A stretch of 64,000 nucleotides of DNA from Metridium senile (lineage: Eukaryota > Cnidaria > Anthozoa > Actiniaria > Metridiidae). Under the pieces are notes generated by a model. That model did no database searches. It saw nothing but the letters and a program-made list of their open reading frames with translations, and was not told the DNA's origin. Of the stretch, positions 43,030 to 62,379 are shown piece by piece (the first letter of the stretch is position 1; every line of letters begins with the position of its first letter). Location of the stretch: NCBI GenBank assembly GCA_949775045.1, contig OX459105.1, positions 9,688,547 through 9,752,546 of the forward strand, given 5' to 3'. The translations under genes and the position numbers were made by a program.

Positions 43030-43400
43030 AATTTACGACTAAACTGCCGTGATGACGAAAAGCCATTTTTTAAACATTTTTACTAGTAGATATTTCGGTC
43101 ATCATCCGATGAACATCATCACAAATACATTGATTATGCGTTCACATGCAAATATATTAGGTGAGCAGTACTATGGGGATTGACTGACCCTGTTCATTTA
43201 AGGAGGGCTTTTGTTGTTTTATAAATAGCGCCTCTACGATCTTCCTACTGTAATAGCCGTGTCCTTCACTTAGAATTTTAAAGTTGTCAATGTTCATTAG
43301 AGGGCCGGTCCTCTATCTTGTTTATACTAGTAAAAATGTTTTAAAAATGGCTTCTCGTCATCATTTTCTTAATTTGAATATATGTCCGAAAAAAATTTAC
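43030..43400. mobile_element. MITE between ARMH1 and SPICE1
   Basis: GACGAAAAGCCATTTTTTAA and TTTTTACTAGTA on the left pair with TACTAGTAAAAATGTTTTAA and ATGGCTTCTCGTC on the right. Confidence 0.7.
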
Positions 43401-43555
43401 GATTGAACTGAAGAAAAATGCACCATAGCAATGGTCGAGGCAAGAGACAATACGCCCGAAAAACAGTAAATATTTTGTGTCCCAGTGACCATATAGTGGA
43501 CGTGCAAAACAATAATATATGAAACAAGGAACTACAAAAACTGAGTGCACTGTCA

Positions 43556-43561
43556 TTTATT
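43556..43561 (-). promoter_or_regulatory. Poly(A) signal for ARMH1
   Basis: TTTATT on the plus strand, AATAAA on the minus strand, about 50 nt after the ARMH1 stop codon. Confidence 0.6.
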
Positions 43562-43611
43562 TACAAAGTAAAATTTACATTTACATAATAACAACGCTCA
43601 TGACACACCAG

Positions 43612-51424
<7,813 letters not shown>

Positions 51425-51694
51425 TCTGTTTACAAGAATCAAAAGGGTTTAATCAAAGCAAAGTACAGAGCGAAGTCAGAAAATACTTATCCTTATGCTT
51501 CCCCTTCTGATTGAGATTTTTAAAACATGTATATACCCATATAAACTTTTCAAACCTTGAATATGTAGCTTGCTTATCTCATACACTTTAAATATCTTTT
51601 TTACACAAATTTAAGACATTTCAAATGGCATTTTGCAACAAATTTGAGCTTATTTTTTGTCTTGTTTATGTTCGTTTCTCCAGTCCGCCATTTT

Positions 51695-51709
51695 GTTTAC
51701 TATAGCAAC
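51695..51709. promoter_or_regulatory. X-box-like imperfect palindrome upstream of ARMH1
   Basis: GTTTACTATAGCAAC resembles the RFX X-box (two half sites with a 3-base gap), with one mismatch in the left half. It is about 270 bp upstream of the ARMH1 start. By eye only; a chance match is quite possible. Confidence 0.25.
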
Positions 51710-51879
51710 AACCGCTGGTCATTAGTAACGAAAAAACGTAAATTAAACAGGAAGCCCACAATCAATAATATAAAGAAAAAAAAGGAAAAGGAAAGAAAAC
51801 ATATGAATGAAAAGACAGAGAAAGAAGGAAGAAAAAAACGTTTTATAAGTAATTGAAATTATGGGAAATAGTCAGGAAA

Positions 51880-51990
51880 AAGAAGAAAGGAAGGAGGAAG
51901 GGAGGAAGGAACGAAGGAACGAAGGAACGAAGGAACGAAGGAACGAAGGAACGAAGGAACGAAGGAACGAAGGAAGGGGTGAAATAAGGG
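51880..51990 (+). repeat. (GGAACGAA)n microsatellite
   Basis: About eight GAACGAAG repeats flanked by GGAAGGAGG-type text. The Pro/Ser/Phe frame on the other strand is an artefact. Confidence 0.9.
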
Positions 51991-52244
51991 ATGAAATAAA
52001 TGAGAAAATTTAATGCCATATATCTAAGTACGATGATTACGATATAAGAGTCAGAGTTTTTGTCCATGCAGGAAGGGCTTTAATTTTTAATTTATTTGAG
52101 GTTTTTTTCTGACGTGGTACAAAGAATCTACAGAAGTTAAGGATCCGAAGTCAAAGTAAAACATTTGAACCAATGACCATAACCGAGCAACCCAATCAGA
52201 AAAATAATTTGTTTTACTGAATAATCCTCTGACCTTTAAAGTTC

Positions 52245-52880
52245 TTAATGGAATGGCTTCCTCCTACCTTACTAATCCACTAGAAATACGTCGTCCGGCT
52301 CGTAACCTTCGTTCAACATCTTCAGTCTGGCCTGCTTCTTCAACTGTCATCTTATCGAACTGAAACCTATGGTGCTCGATCTTTCTCTGCATGTAGCTGC
52401 GTATGATGCCTCTCTTTGGAACACTTTGCCTGCTGATTTCAGGAACATTAAACTGCTAGCTTCTTTTTGGGTGGCATGAGTGGCCTAGCGGTGAGAGCGC
52501 TGGCCTTTCACCACTGTAACCTGGGTTCGGTTCCCGGCTTGGGCGACAAGTGAATAGAGTTTGTTTGATGTGTTGTTCTCTCTCATGCCACGAGGGTTTT
52601 TCTCCGGGTTATCCGGTTTTCCTCCCTCCGCCAAAATCAACGTGTGAGCAGAGTTGTGTGTTGTAAATATGGAATGTAGTGGTAGTGAGTGTGAGTGAAC
52701 CTCACGGAAGCGGCCCGACGGGGAGTGATGGTTGTAAAATAGTTTTTTTTTTAGTTCTTCAAAAAAAGCTAAAAACATTTCTTTTTGATCATGACTCCTA
52801 GCAATTTTCTTTTCGTGTTACTTGTGTAAAGCGCACCGAGATTTAATGGGGCGCGCTATAAAATAAATTTGTTATTATCA
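52245..52880 (+). mobile_element. Decayed 3' end of a CR1/L2-type LINE, split by a SINE
   Basis: The end of a reverse-transcriptase ORF is readable in pieces: SYLTNPLEIRRPARNLRS, then in a shifted frame TYGARSFSAC, then SLWNTLPADFRNIKLLASF. After the SINE, KKKLKTFLFDHDS and a stop complete the familiar C-terminus. The 3' end GGGGCGCGCTATAAAATAAA then TTTGTTATTAT is LINE-like. Frameshifts and a stop show that it is dead. Confidence 0.75.
52471..52754 (+). mobile_element. tRNA-derived SINE inserted in the LINE
   Basis: It has an A box TGGCCTAGCGG (52481-52491, exact to TRGCNNAGYGG) and a B box GGTTCGGTTCC (52524-52534, one mismatch), 43 bp apart, as in a tRNA-like pol III promoter. The body contains CTCCGGGTTATCCGGTTTTC and ends GATGGTTGTAAAATAG plus T10. 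Flanks AGCTTCTT and AGTTCTTC may be a diverged target duplication. Confidence 0.85.
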
Positions 52881-52899
52881 ACCCACCCAGTTTCTTTCA

Positions 52900-54980
52900 T
52901 CACTCTAAGAAACACTTAATTTGTTGAAGATGAAATTTACTTTGTCAACTTGCAGCAGAGAGGAAAACTCTAGAATTTGCAAAATAATAGTATGCTGCCA
53001 TAGTAACAAATCAATATATAATACCTCATAGAATAGTTTTAATAAAAAAGTACGCGCGCGCTCTGATTGGATACTTTCTCTGGAATATTCGCGAACTCAA
53101 TCTAGTTTACTAGTGGAGATCCTGATAGAAACGGAACATCATATTTTGAGACCTCGATCCTGACCTAGTTACGCGCATTTTTGTCAGTGTCATCTTTAAT
53201 ATCAAAAAGAAAGGACAAAGGTAAGAAAACAAAGAAAACAAAACAATAAAAACCGAAATGTCAGTAAATTTAAGTTAGCATTATGATAATATCCGCAGTA
53301 TTAATCAAATAGCCACACCGCAATGAACAGTGTACAAACCACATTTGCAATATATTAACATCACAATATCTGATATCGAAAACCTTTCATTGATTATTTC
53401 AAACCCATTTGTCTAATCATAGGCGCTGTAACTTGATTAACAGTTATTGAAAAAGACACATGTCTGGTTCATCATTGATAAAGCAGAAAATCTCTTGACT
53501 GTACCCATTTATAGTATAGATAGTCGAAAAGTTTCAATAATAAGGATATTAAAGAATAATGACTTTAACTTGATTAACAGTTATTAAAAGAGAAACATGT
53601 CGGTTAATAAAACATTTATTAAGAGAAAATCTAACTCCTATACCCATATTAATGTATAGTCGGAAAGTTTCAATAATAAGGATATTAAATAATAATGATG
53701 ATTTTAACTAGGAAAACATTGGATACATCAAGTTTGCTAAAATAACGTATACGTAGATATTTCCACCTATATTCCAAAAATAGTGTCGCAACCGAAGTAC
53801 CAGATACAATCTTGTCAAAAACTAGTGAGACACTTTTACGATTTTCTCTATTTTGAACTTTAACTATACATTTTCGATATGATAATCTTCCCCTCTCTCC
53901 CTCCATGCAATGTTGGTTTTCAGTTATCATGATTTCTTGATGACTGCCAGGCCAACATTGTGCAGTGGGAGGAGGGGGGAGTGATTTTAACAACAAATTG
54001 AAGCCCAAAAAGCACACGTATTACGGTAAAGACTAGTGTCCTTATTTTGAAGCATGCATCTATCTCTCCGCTTAGTTTTTGCCGAGATTGTAGCAGATGA
54101 AGTTTAATTTGTCTCGCTCTCCTGGTCTCGCTCTACTACGAAGGAGAAAGTAGGATAGAAGAACGAAACAAACTTTCTCTACTAGCTAGCAGGGTACAAC
54201 CGAAGCTATAGTCTTTACTCTGCAGCCCTTCGTCGGAGTAATCGTTTGTATCAAACACCTACGCAGCTAGGCCTATACTAGTTTACTCGCTAGTTTTTTA
54301 AACATGATTTATTAAATCATCAATTAAAAATTGGCAAAAAAAATAGGCGAGGAAAGCGCTATATGAAGCATTAGGAGTGAGAATATTTAAAAGTGTTTTC
54401 CTTTCCGCTCCAAAGAGTGAAAACCGCGCCTGCGGTCTCAGAGACCAGCGGTTTCTGTTCAATGACGTCATCAGTGTATGAGTTGTTTGTTTTGCTGTTA
54501 TATCGATCGCTGATGTTTGAGGTGGTGAGACAAGGATATCAATGATTTGTGCTTTGGGGATATCTCAAACTAATGGAAAAAGTTAAGTGTTTTAACAGAG
54601 CAATGAACTAAAGCGACGAGGATAGTTAATTTACAACAACGACAAGAGCTAAAATGGTCGAAAATAAGACCCTTGCGTACCTTTTAGGGTCTCGAACTGG
54701 CACTGTACCTTTTAGGGTCATTTTTCGAACTTATATAAGCCATACATATTGACAATTTTTTAATCGTGGTCGTACCTTTGAGGGTCTGAAATCATTATCT
54801 GGGTTAATTTATGCGTACCTTTTAGGGTCATTTTCAAAACCGTTCGACGAGCACCCCTATCCATTTTTGAAGGGAGTCTCCCCCCCCCCCCCCCCCGGGG
54901 AGGATTCTAATCATCCATATTTGCTGGTAAAAATACAAAGGAATTCACACATATGTTAATATTTCAATATATATTACAAT
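52900..54980. other. Intergenic stretch without a recognised gene
   Basis: It includes a fragment of the GTAACACCG family (about 54200-54305, with CAGCCCTTCGTCGGAGTAA and TTTACTCGCTAGTTT) and ACCTTTTAGGGTC repeats with a C-run (54670-54900). No exon is supported. Confidence 0.5.
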
Positions 54981-55015
54981 ATTTTGTCTGAATCAAGAAC
55001 ATCAACATAAGATTT

Positions 55016-55247
55016 ACACCTACTTGCAGTAAAACTATTATACAAACATATACATTTGCTATAAAGAAAATAGAACATTTGTGATTTAGTACGATAGGAA
55101 TTGATTAAAAGACATAAGAAGATCACTCAAGCTGAACTCTCTCTTTTGTCTTTTAATTAATTCCTTTCGCACTAAATCACAAATGTTCTATTTTCTTTGT
55201 GACAAATGTTCTATTTTGTATGACAACCTTACTGCAAGTAGGTGTAT
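55016..55247. mobile_element. MITE with CACCTACTTGCAGTAA ends
   Basis: ACACCTACTTGCAGTAA on the left faces TTACTGCAAGTAGGTGT on the right; AATAGAACATTTGTGATTTA pairs with its complement inside. Confidence 0.85.
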
Positions 55248-55329
55248 ATCATCAGTTTGCAAATATGAAATTAAACCAATACACCTTTGAACACATTTCT
55301 CTTCCATCAACCACAACCTCGATAGCGTG

Positions 55330-55446
55330 TAATATATTCTTTAGAATTTGACTATGGTTAGCGGATTTGAAGTGTTTCAATTGTTTGATAATGTGTACAT
55401 TCCTCAAGTACTCACTGACTTTAGTCAAATTCTAAAGAATATATTA
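55330..55446. mobile_element. Uninterrupted AATATATTCTTTAGAATTTG MITE
   Basis: 117-bp element with ends TAATATATTCTTTAGAATTT and AAATTCTAAAGAATATATTA. It is the empty form of 16537-16819. Confidence 0.88.
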
Positions 55447-55719
55447 CGCGCTATGGAGGCTGAGGTCGATCCGTCGACGAAAACAGTGAAAAGGACTATT
55501 ATATAAAACATTTCATAGAGAACAGCACAAAATCAAACAACAATAATAAGATTGAAGCGGAAGCCTCATGGCAATTGCTAATTTATCTCAGGATCTCAGT
55601 GATATCCATCTAAAATGTATAGATATCGGCTTTTATTGCTTTATTTATATCCGTTGGCTTTCCAATTGACGTGAAGGGCGGATAACAACGGTATCGACAA
55701 AGATAAGAAAAAGCTGGCT

Positions 55720-57260
55720 GGCGTATGCTGACAGTAGGTGGTCACGGAGATCGCTTTATCGATCTAGATCTTGTCACGAGACAACGCGGAACTTTCACGC
55801 ATAATAATCACGAGAGAAGGGACATTAAACTGAAAAATGGCTGAAAACATGCATGCAAACAAAAAAAGTTTCATTGATAAAAGAAAGCTGGCTTGCGTAT
55901 GGTGACAGTAGGTGGTCACGGTGGTTGCTTTATCGATCTTGTCACGAGCCAACACGAATTTCTCACGCATAATCACGCGAGAAGGGACATTAAACTCAAA
56001 CGTAAGAGAAAACGATCTTGTCACGAGACAACAAGGAATTCTCACGCATAATCACGCGAGAAAGGGGCTTACTGACACTACACTAAAAAAATGGCTGAAA
56101 ACCATGCAAACAAAGAAATTCTCAACGATAAGAGAAAACTATGAGTACGAAAGCTCTGACTATAATCGATATTGTCACGTACGCTTTATCGCGACATCAC
56201 GAAAATCGCACGCATAATCACCCGAGAAATTAAAGGATTTTAACTAACATTACACTTAAAAATTGCTGAACACCATGCAAACAAAAAAAGTCTCAACGAT
56301 AAGAGAAAACTATGAGAACGAATACTGGCTATAATCGATATTGTCACGTACGCTTTATCGTGACATCACGAAAATCGCACGCATAATCACTCGAGAAATT
56401 AAAGGATTTTAACTGACATTACACTTAAAAATTGCTGAACACCATGCAAACAAAGAAATTCTCAACGATAAGAGAAAGCTATGAGTACGAAAGCTCTGAC
56501 TATAATCGATATTGTCACGTACGCTTTATCGCGACATCACGAAAATCGCACGCATAATCACCCGAGAAATTAAAGGATTTTAACTAACATTACACTTAAA
56601 AATTGCTGAACACCATGCAAACAAAAAAAGTCTCAACGATAAGAGAAAACTATGAGAACGAATACTGGCTATAATCGATATTGTCACGTACGCTTTATCG
56701 TGACATCACGAAAATCGCACGCATAATCACTCGAGAAATTAAAGGATTTTAACTGACATTACACTTAAAAATTGCTGAACACCATGCAAACAAAGAAATT
56801 CTCAACGATAAGAGAAAGCTATGAGTACGAAAGCTCTGACTATAATCGATATTGTCACGTACGCTTTATCGCGACATCACGAAAATCGCACGCATAATCA
56901 CGCGAAAAATTAAAGGATTTTAACTGACATTACACCGAAAAATGGCTGAACACCATGCAAACAAAGAAAGTCTCAACGATAAGAGAAAACTATGAGAACG
57001 AATACTGGCTATAATCGATATTGTCACGTACGCTTTATCGCGACATCACGAAAATCACACGCATAATCACGCGAGAAATTAAAGGATTTTAACTGCATTA
57101 CACTGAAAAATGGCTGAATTAAACCCATACAAACAAAGAAAGTCTCAGCGATAAGAGAAAACTACGAGAACGAATACTGGCTATAATCGATATTGTCGAC
57201 TTCACGTACGTTTTAGTGTAACATCACGAAAACCGCACGCATAATCACGCATAACGCACT
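55720..57260 (+). repeat. Satellite, about 170-bp unit with dimeric 340-bp order
   Basis: The marker ATTGTCACGTACG recurs at about 56171, 56340, 56511, 56681, 56850 and 57021 (spacing 169-171), with diverged units on both edges. Adjacent units alternate between GAGTACGAAAGCTCTGACTA and GAGAACGAATACTGGCTA types, so the recent amplification unit is a dimer. Confidence 0.92.
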
Positions 57261-57774
57261 CATAACGTGACTAAGTATTTTTTAATAATTTACCAGTTAC
57301 GTCTTCACTCTTAATAGAGTATTACAGGCTGCAAATATGCTGATATTTTGGTATCACTGATATTTCGTACAAAACTATTTCCAGAACACGGTTCATGATC
57401 AATTTGAAGATATCGGCAAAACTATATATATAAATACAAAGCAGAAAGTTAGCTTGCTTGAGATAACACATGAGACAACTCTGACGACTACGGTATAGAA
57501 TAACGATTAGAAATCACGCGCTCTGATTTGCTGATCATGATATGATATGATGACGCGTGCTTTATATAATGGGAGTTTTGCAAGTTTTAATCTCATATGT
57601 CACTATATGTGCAGTTTTAAAGCACTTAGGAATGTCAAAGCACTCGAAAACTTGAGACGACACTTCTCTGACTATTCCGTCATTCCCCGAGAGCTTTATA
57701 ATTACACACAGGGGCAGCACGGGCGTGCGTTTTTAATTATATTTTTTTTAAGGGATATTGGTTTCTAATCATCT

Positions 57775-58260
57775 ACCACTGCAACAGCTTGTTATGGTCA
57801 TATAACACAAACACGTACAATTACAAATATGCTTGAAATAGATCGATAACAAAAGAAGAAATACCGAAATCCTTTGAACTGTTTAGAGTGTGGACTGTAG
57901 CTTCGGCTGCGACAACGATTTTTGAAGTAGACATAGACAGAATGACAAAGTCATTTTTATTGGACAAACACGTACAACCAAAATATCCTTGAAATAAATC
58001 GATAACAAAAGAAGAAATACCGACATCCTTTGCACTGTTCATAGTGTGGACTAGAGCTTTGGCTACGACAACGATTTTTGAAATAGATATAGACAGAATG
58101 ACAAAGTCATTTTTATTGGACAAACACGTACAACCAAAATATCCTTGAAATAAATCGATAACAAAAGAAGAAATACCGACATCCTTTGCACTGTTCATAG
58201 TGTGGACTAGAGCTTCGGCTACGACAACGATTTTTGAAATAGATATAGACAGAATTGACA
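57775..58260 (+). repeat. Three tandem copies of the inner half of the TATACACCTATTTC MITE
   Basis: The block ACAAACACGTACAA..AAAATAT..GAAATAAATCGATAAC..GACAACGATTTTTGAAATAGA is repeated at a spacing of about 165-175 bp. A 146-codon minus-strand frame across it is just a by-product of the repeat. Confidence 0.8.
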
Positions 58261-59019
58261 AAGTCGTTATGATTGGAAGCTCAGAAAATAGAAAAAAGCC
58301 TATAAGCTCCAGACTGGATTAAGTGAACGAGTTATGAAGCGTTTGCAGACAGAATTATTAGCACTTTACATAACGAAACATAACGATTTTTACACGCATA
58401 ATCACGAAATACGCGCGACGCAAGGCACATTAAATATCACTAACGAAATTCACTTAATTTCAAGCTAAGAAAACATTATTTCTGGAAGCAAACTAGTTAA
58501 AAAATTCGAAAATAATTATTCTTGGTTGCTGACGCTATTGTGAAAAAACCCTCTTCGCTAAATTATTGATAATATACATTTGCTAGTGAATACACTCCAG
58601 TTAATTTGATTATAGGTGTTTTGATAATAATACGTTAATGAATAGATGAAAAGCTATTTGATTTGTTACCGTGGTATTGACTTAATTCTCTTTATATAGC
58701 TGCTAATACGATGCATATCGATCCTACTTAAGTTGTGTATCATAATTACTTTTCTTAAAACCATTTCAGACATCCTGACGGTTGTATAGTTTTCCATTTT
58801 TAACGCGAAAACGGATTGGCCATCCATCAAAGTGTCATCTTCATTGTACATACAGCATTGACTGAGGTAAGAAAACCTATTGCTGTAATATAAAAAGAAC
58901 GTACTGAATATCTAGATTTTAAAACGCGACTAGATTCAGTTCAAATTGTTCGGTCCAACATGTTCTATATATGGCCAGTCAGGGTTGAAAACCATCTAAG
59001 AATATTTACCTGTTTCAAA

Positions 59020-59281
59020 TAACGTTGTGTCAGTTCAAGCTACAGTCCACACTCTGATCTGAAGCATGCAAAGTATGTCGGTAAATATAAACATTTTTGT
59101 GATTTATTTCACGTTTTTTCATCATCTAAACTTATTATGGTCATATAACACAAACATCTGCAACCAAATTATGCTATGAAAAAATCGATTAAAAGAGAAG
59201 AAATACCGACATTCTTTGCAGGCTTTAGAGTGTGTTATGTAGCTTTAATTGAGACAACGATTTTTGAAATAGGTGTATATT
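59020..59281. mobile_element. Diverged TATACACCTATTTC-family MITE
   Basis: ACCTGTTTCAAATAACGTTG and CAGTCCACACTCTGATC on the left face GGCTTTAGAGTGTG and ACGATTTTTGAAATAGGTGT on the right. Confidence 0.75.
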
Positions 59282-60124
59282 GCACAAAAATAACATACGT
59301 ATACCGATATTGTAAAATGCATTTGAACTCAATCTTATTAGCATATTGGTAACACATCACACTGACTACTAAAACCTCATGGTTAATTGTAGACCAACTG
59401 AAAATTGGTTCAAAATAAGTAATAATATACATTGTAACGTGCATTTAAGCATGTTTTACCTGATTTTACACAGAAAGTGTGTTAGCTATATATATATAGA
59501 GAGAAGATTTCGTATGACTATGAAACGTTCAGTCGTTGCCTTGTACGTGCCTAGCCGCGCGACCGCGATGTTTCTAGAATTTTGACGTGCCTTGTCCGCG
59601 CGCAGTCGTGCCGTTATCTTATCATAGCCATAGACGAAAACTGCTCTATTCCATATTTTGCAATACCATTGCTAATACACGCTAATTAAGCCGTTTAAAC
59701 ATATTTCACATGTAAAGTGGGCTTTATATAAATATACTTTATCGCTATTTTTACAACATATACTAACTATTAGATCCTAATCCTTACTGACGGCTTTGAG
59801 CGTTAATTGTAATCCCTCTTCGAAGTAAAAAATAATTTACCACAAAAAAAGTGAGAAGCTTAGCTTGCGTTGATCCTTAGCAGGAACCGTGGGAGATACA
59901 CGCAAAAACCTCAGTTGTAACAAACTAAGAGTGCATGACGTACGTGAAGCCTTAAAAGTATCTCGTTAGAATTGTCCGTAGCTATATATCTGATTTTAGT
60001 TTAACAAGAAAAAAAAAATCAATCATGTTTTGGGAGGATCTGATAACGAGAGCTAGCTAGCTAGAAATTCCAAAAGTATATTACGATACAGATCAAAGCT
60101 CTTGCATAAAATATGAACCGCAAG

Positions 60125-60540
<416 letters not shown>

Positions 60541-60594
60541 AATTAAGCTAGTAAGTTTGGACTTCGTCTCTTTTACTAAGACGATTAGGTAAAG

Positions 60595-60858
60595 CCTGGT
60601 TTTCACTAGCGACGCAACGCAAGCGCAAACGCAAGCGCAAGCACAAGCATGTGAAAACGAGACGTGAATAAGCGCAAGCGCAAACAAACTATTCACTAGT
60701 GCCACGCGCAAGCACAAGCGCAAACGCAAGAAAAAAGGAAAATGTTTGATACTTTGCGCTTGTGCTTGCGTGGGCGGTTTTCACTACGAAATAAGGCCTA
60801 TTGTGCTTGCGCTTGCGTCTGCGCTTGCGCTTACGTCGCTAGTGAAAACCAGGCTTAA
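60595..60858. mobile_element. MITE with AGCCTGGTTTTCACTAGCG ends
   Basis: AAGCCTGGTTTTCACTAGCG on the left and CGCTAGTGAAAACCAGGCTT on the right, with facing GCGCAAGCGCAAGC-type simple repeats inside. Confidence 0.9.
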
Positions 60859-61329
60859 AGCTCGAAACGTCAGTCACTTTTGAAGGTGTTACAAATTTCA
60901 TTTTATCCGGCCGCCTATCGTAAGTAGCAATCAAGTAGTATATAAGTAAGTAAGTAAATGTAAGTAATAAGTTAGTAACAATAAAGAAGTAGATAAGTAA
61001 TGGTAAGTAAGTAAATAAGTAAGTATTCATATTACAATTGTCGCAATAGAAAATTAAAACCAACGCAGTGCATACTTTTACAGTACAACTGACGTTATAG
61101 TTATCGTAAACGTTTACTCCGAATATCCTTCTAAAAAAATATAACTTTCTAAAAAAATCATATCCGTGGCACAGATAACTCCAGTCTAGCTATTAAACTG
61201 CTAGTTATTGTTCAATTCATCTTTATTTCTACTCTATAGAAACACAGACGCACACTAGTTTTACCGCAAGTTATCATACATACAGAAACATTGCCGCCCG
61301 CAAGCTATGCGCGTGAACATATGTAGTCT

Positions 61330-62375
61330 ACACTAATTTTACCACCAGCTGTTGTGCATTTTAAACATTTACTCCAATTGGTTTCAAAGGAACACAGACG
61401 CAGTTCACACTTGTTTTACCACTAGTTATCGTGCATTTTTATTCCAATTGTTTTCGTAGGAACACAGACGCAGTCCACACTAGTTTAGCCACTAGTCATT
61501 GTACATGTTTATTCCAATTGTTTTCGTAGAAACACAGACGCAGTCCACACTAGTTTAGCCACTAGTCATTGTACATGTTTATTCCAATTGTTTCGTAGAA
61601 ACACAGACGCAGTCCACAGTAGTTTAACCACTAGTTATTGTGTATTTTTACTCCAATTGTTTTCGTAGAAACACAGACACAGTCCGCACTAGTAAATAAA
61701 TAAAATAAAATAATTAGCCAGTGGCTAATTGGGGAGACTCAGACACACACTCACTACCTCTAAGTTAATTGTTTTGCACACAACTCGGCTCACATGTTTC
61801 ATTTTTCTAGTTTAACCACTAGTTATTGTAATTTTTATTCCAATTGTTTTTCGGAGAAACACTGATGCAGTCCACACTAGTTTAACCACTAGCTATTGTG
61901 TATTTCTATTCCAATTGTTTTCGTAGAAACACTGATGCAGTCCACACTAGTTTAACCACTAGTTATTGTAATTTCTATTCCAATTGTTTTCGTAGAAACA
62001 CTGATGCAGTCCACACTAGTTTAACCACTAGTTATTGTAATTTCTATTCCAATTGTTTTCGTAGAAACACTGATGCAGTCCACACTAGTTTAACCACTAG
62101 TTATTGTAATTTCTATTCCAATTGTTTTCGTAGAAACACTGATGCAGTCCACACTAGTTTAACCACTAGTTATCGTACATTTTTATTCCAATCGTTTTCG
62201 TAGCTTAGAAACACTGACACAGTCCACACTAGTTTAACCACTAGTTTTTGTATACATTTTTATTCCAATTGTTTTCGTTTAGAAACACCGACGCAGTCCA
62301 CACTAGTTTAACCACTAGTTATCGTACATTCTTATTCCAATTGTTTTCGTAGAAACACTGACGCAAAACATTGTT
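61330..62375 (+). repeat. Minisatellite, about 65-68-bp unit, roughly 14 copies
   Basis: Units read ATTCCAATTGTTTTCGTAGA, AACAC.GA.GCAGTCCACAC, TAGTTTAACCACTAGTTATT. The copies between about 61900 and 62150 are almost identical and in a multiple-of-three register, giving an open frame of repeated text; outer copies diverge. Confidence 0.93.
61693..61806 (-). mobile_element. Reverse SINE fragment inside the minisatellite
   Basis: On the minus strand, GAGCCGAGTTGTGTGCAAA and GGTAGTGAGTGTGTGTCTGA match the body of the SINE at 52471-52754. It interrupts one minisatellite unit. Confidence 0.65.
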
Positions 62376-62379
62376 ATCG

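Noticed and set aside
52481..52555. A tRNA gene
   Set aside because: A and B boxes are present, but the cloverleaf arms do not pair well and the sequence continues into a SINE body.
57821..58261. 146-codon minus-strand frame with three repeated blocks
   Set aside because: It coincides exactly with tandem copies of a MITE half; no start context or splice sites.
58666..58851. 61-codon minus-strand frame MYNEDDTLMDGQ..
   Set aside because: The composition is protein-like, but no splice partners, homology or conserved motif were recognised.
61898..62203. 101-codon frame made of four identical blocks
   Set aside because: It follows a minisatellite whose unit happens to keep the frame; neighbouring units do not.
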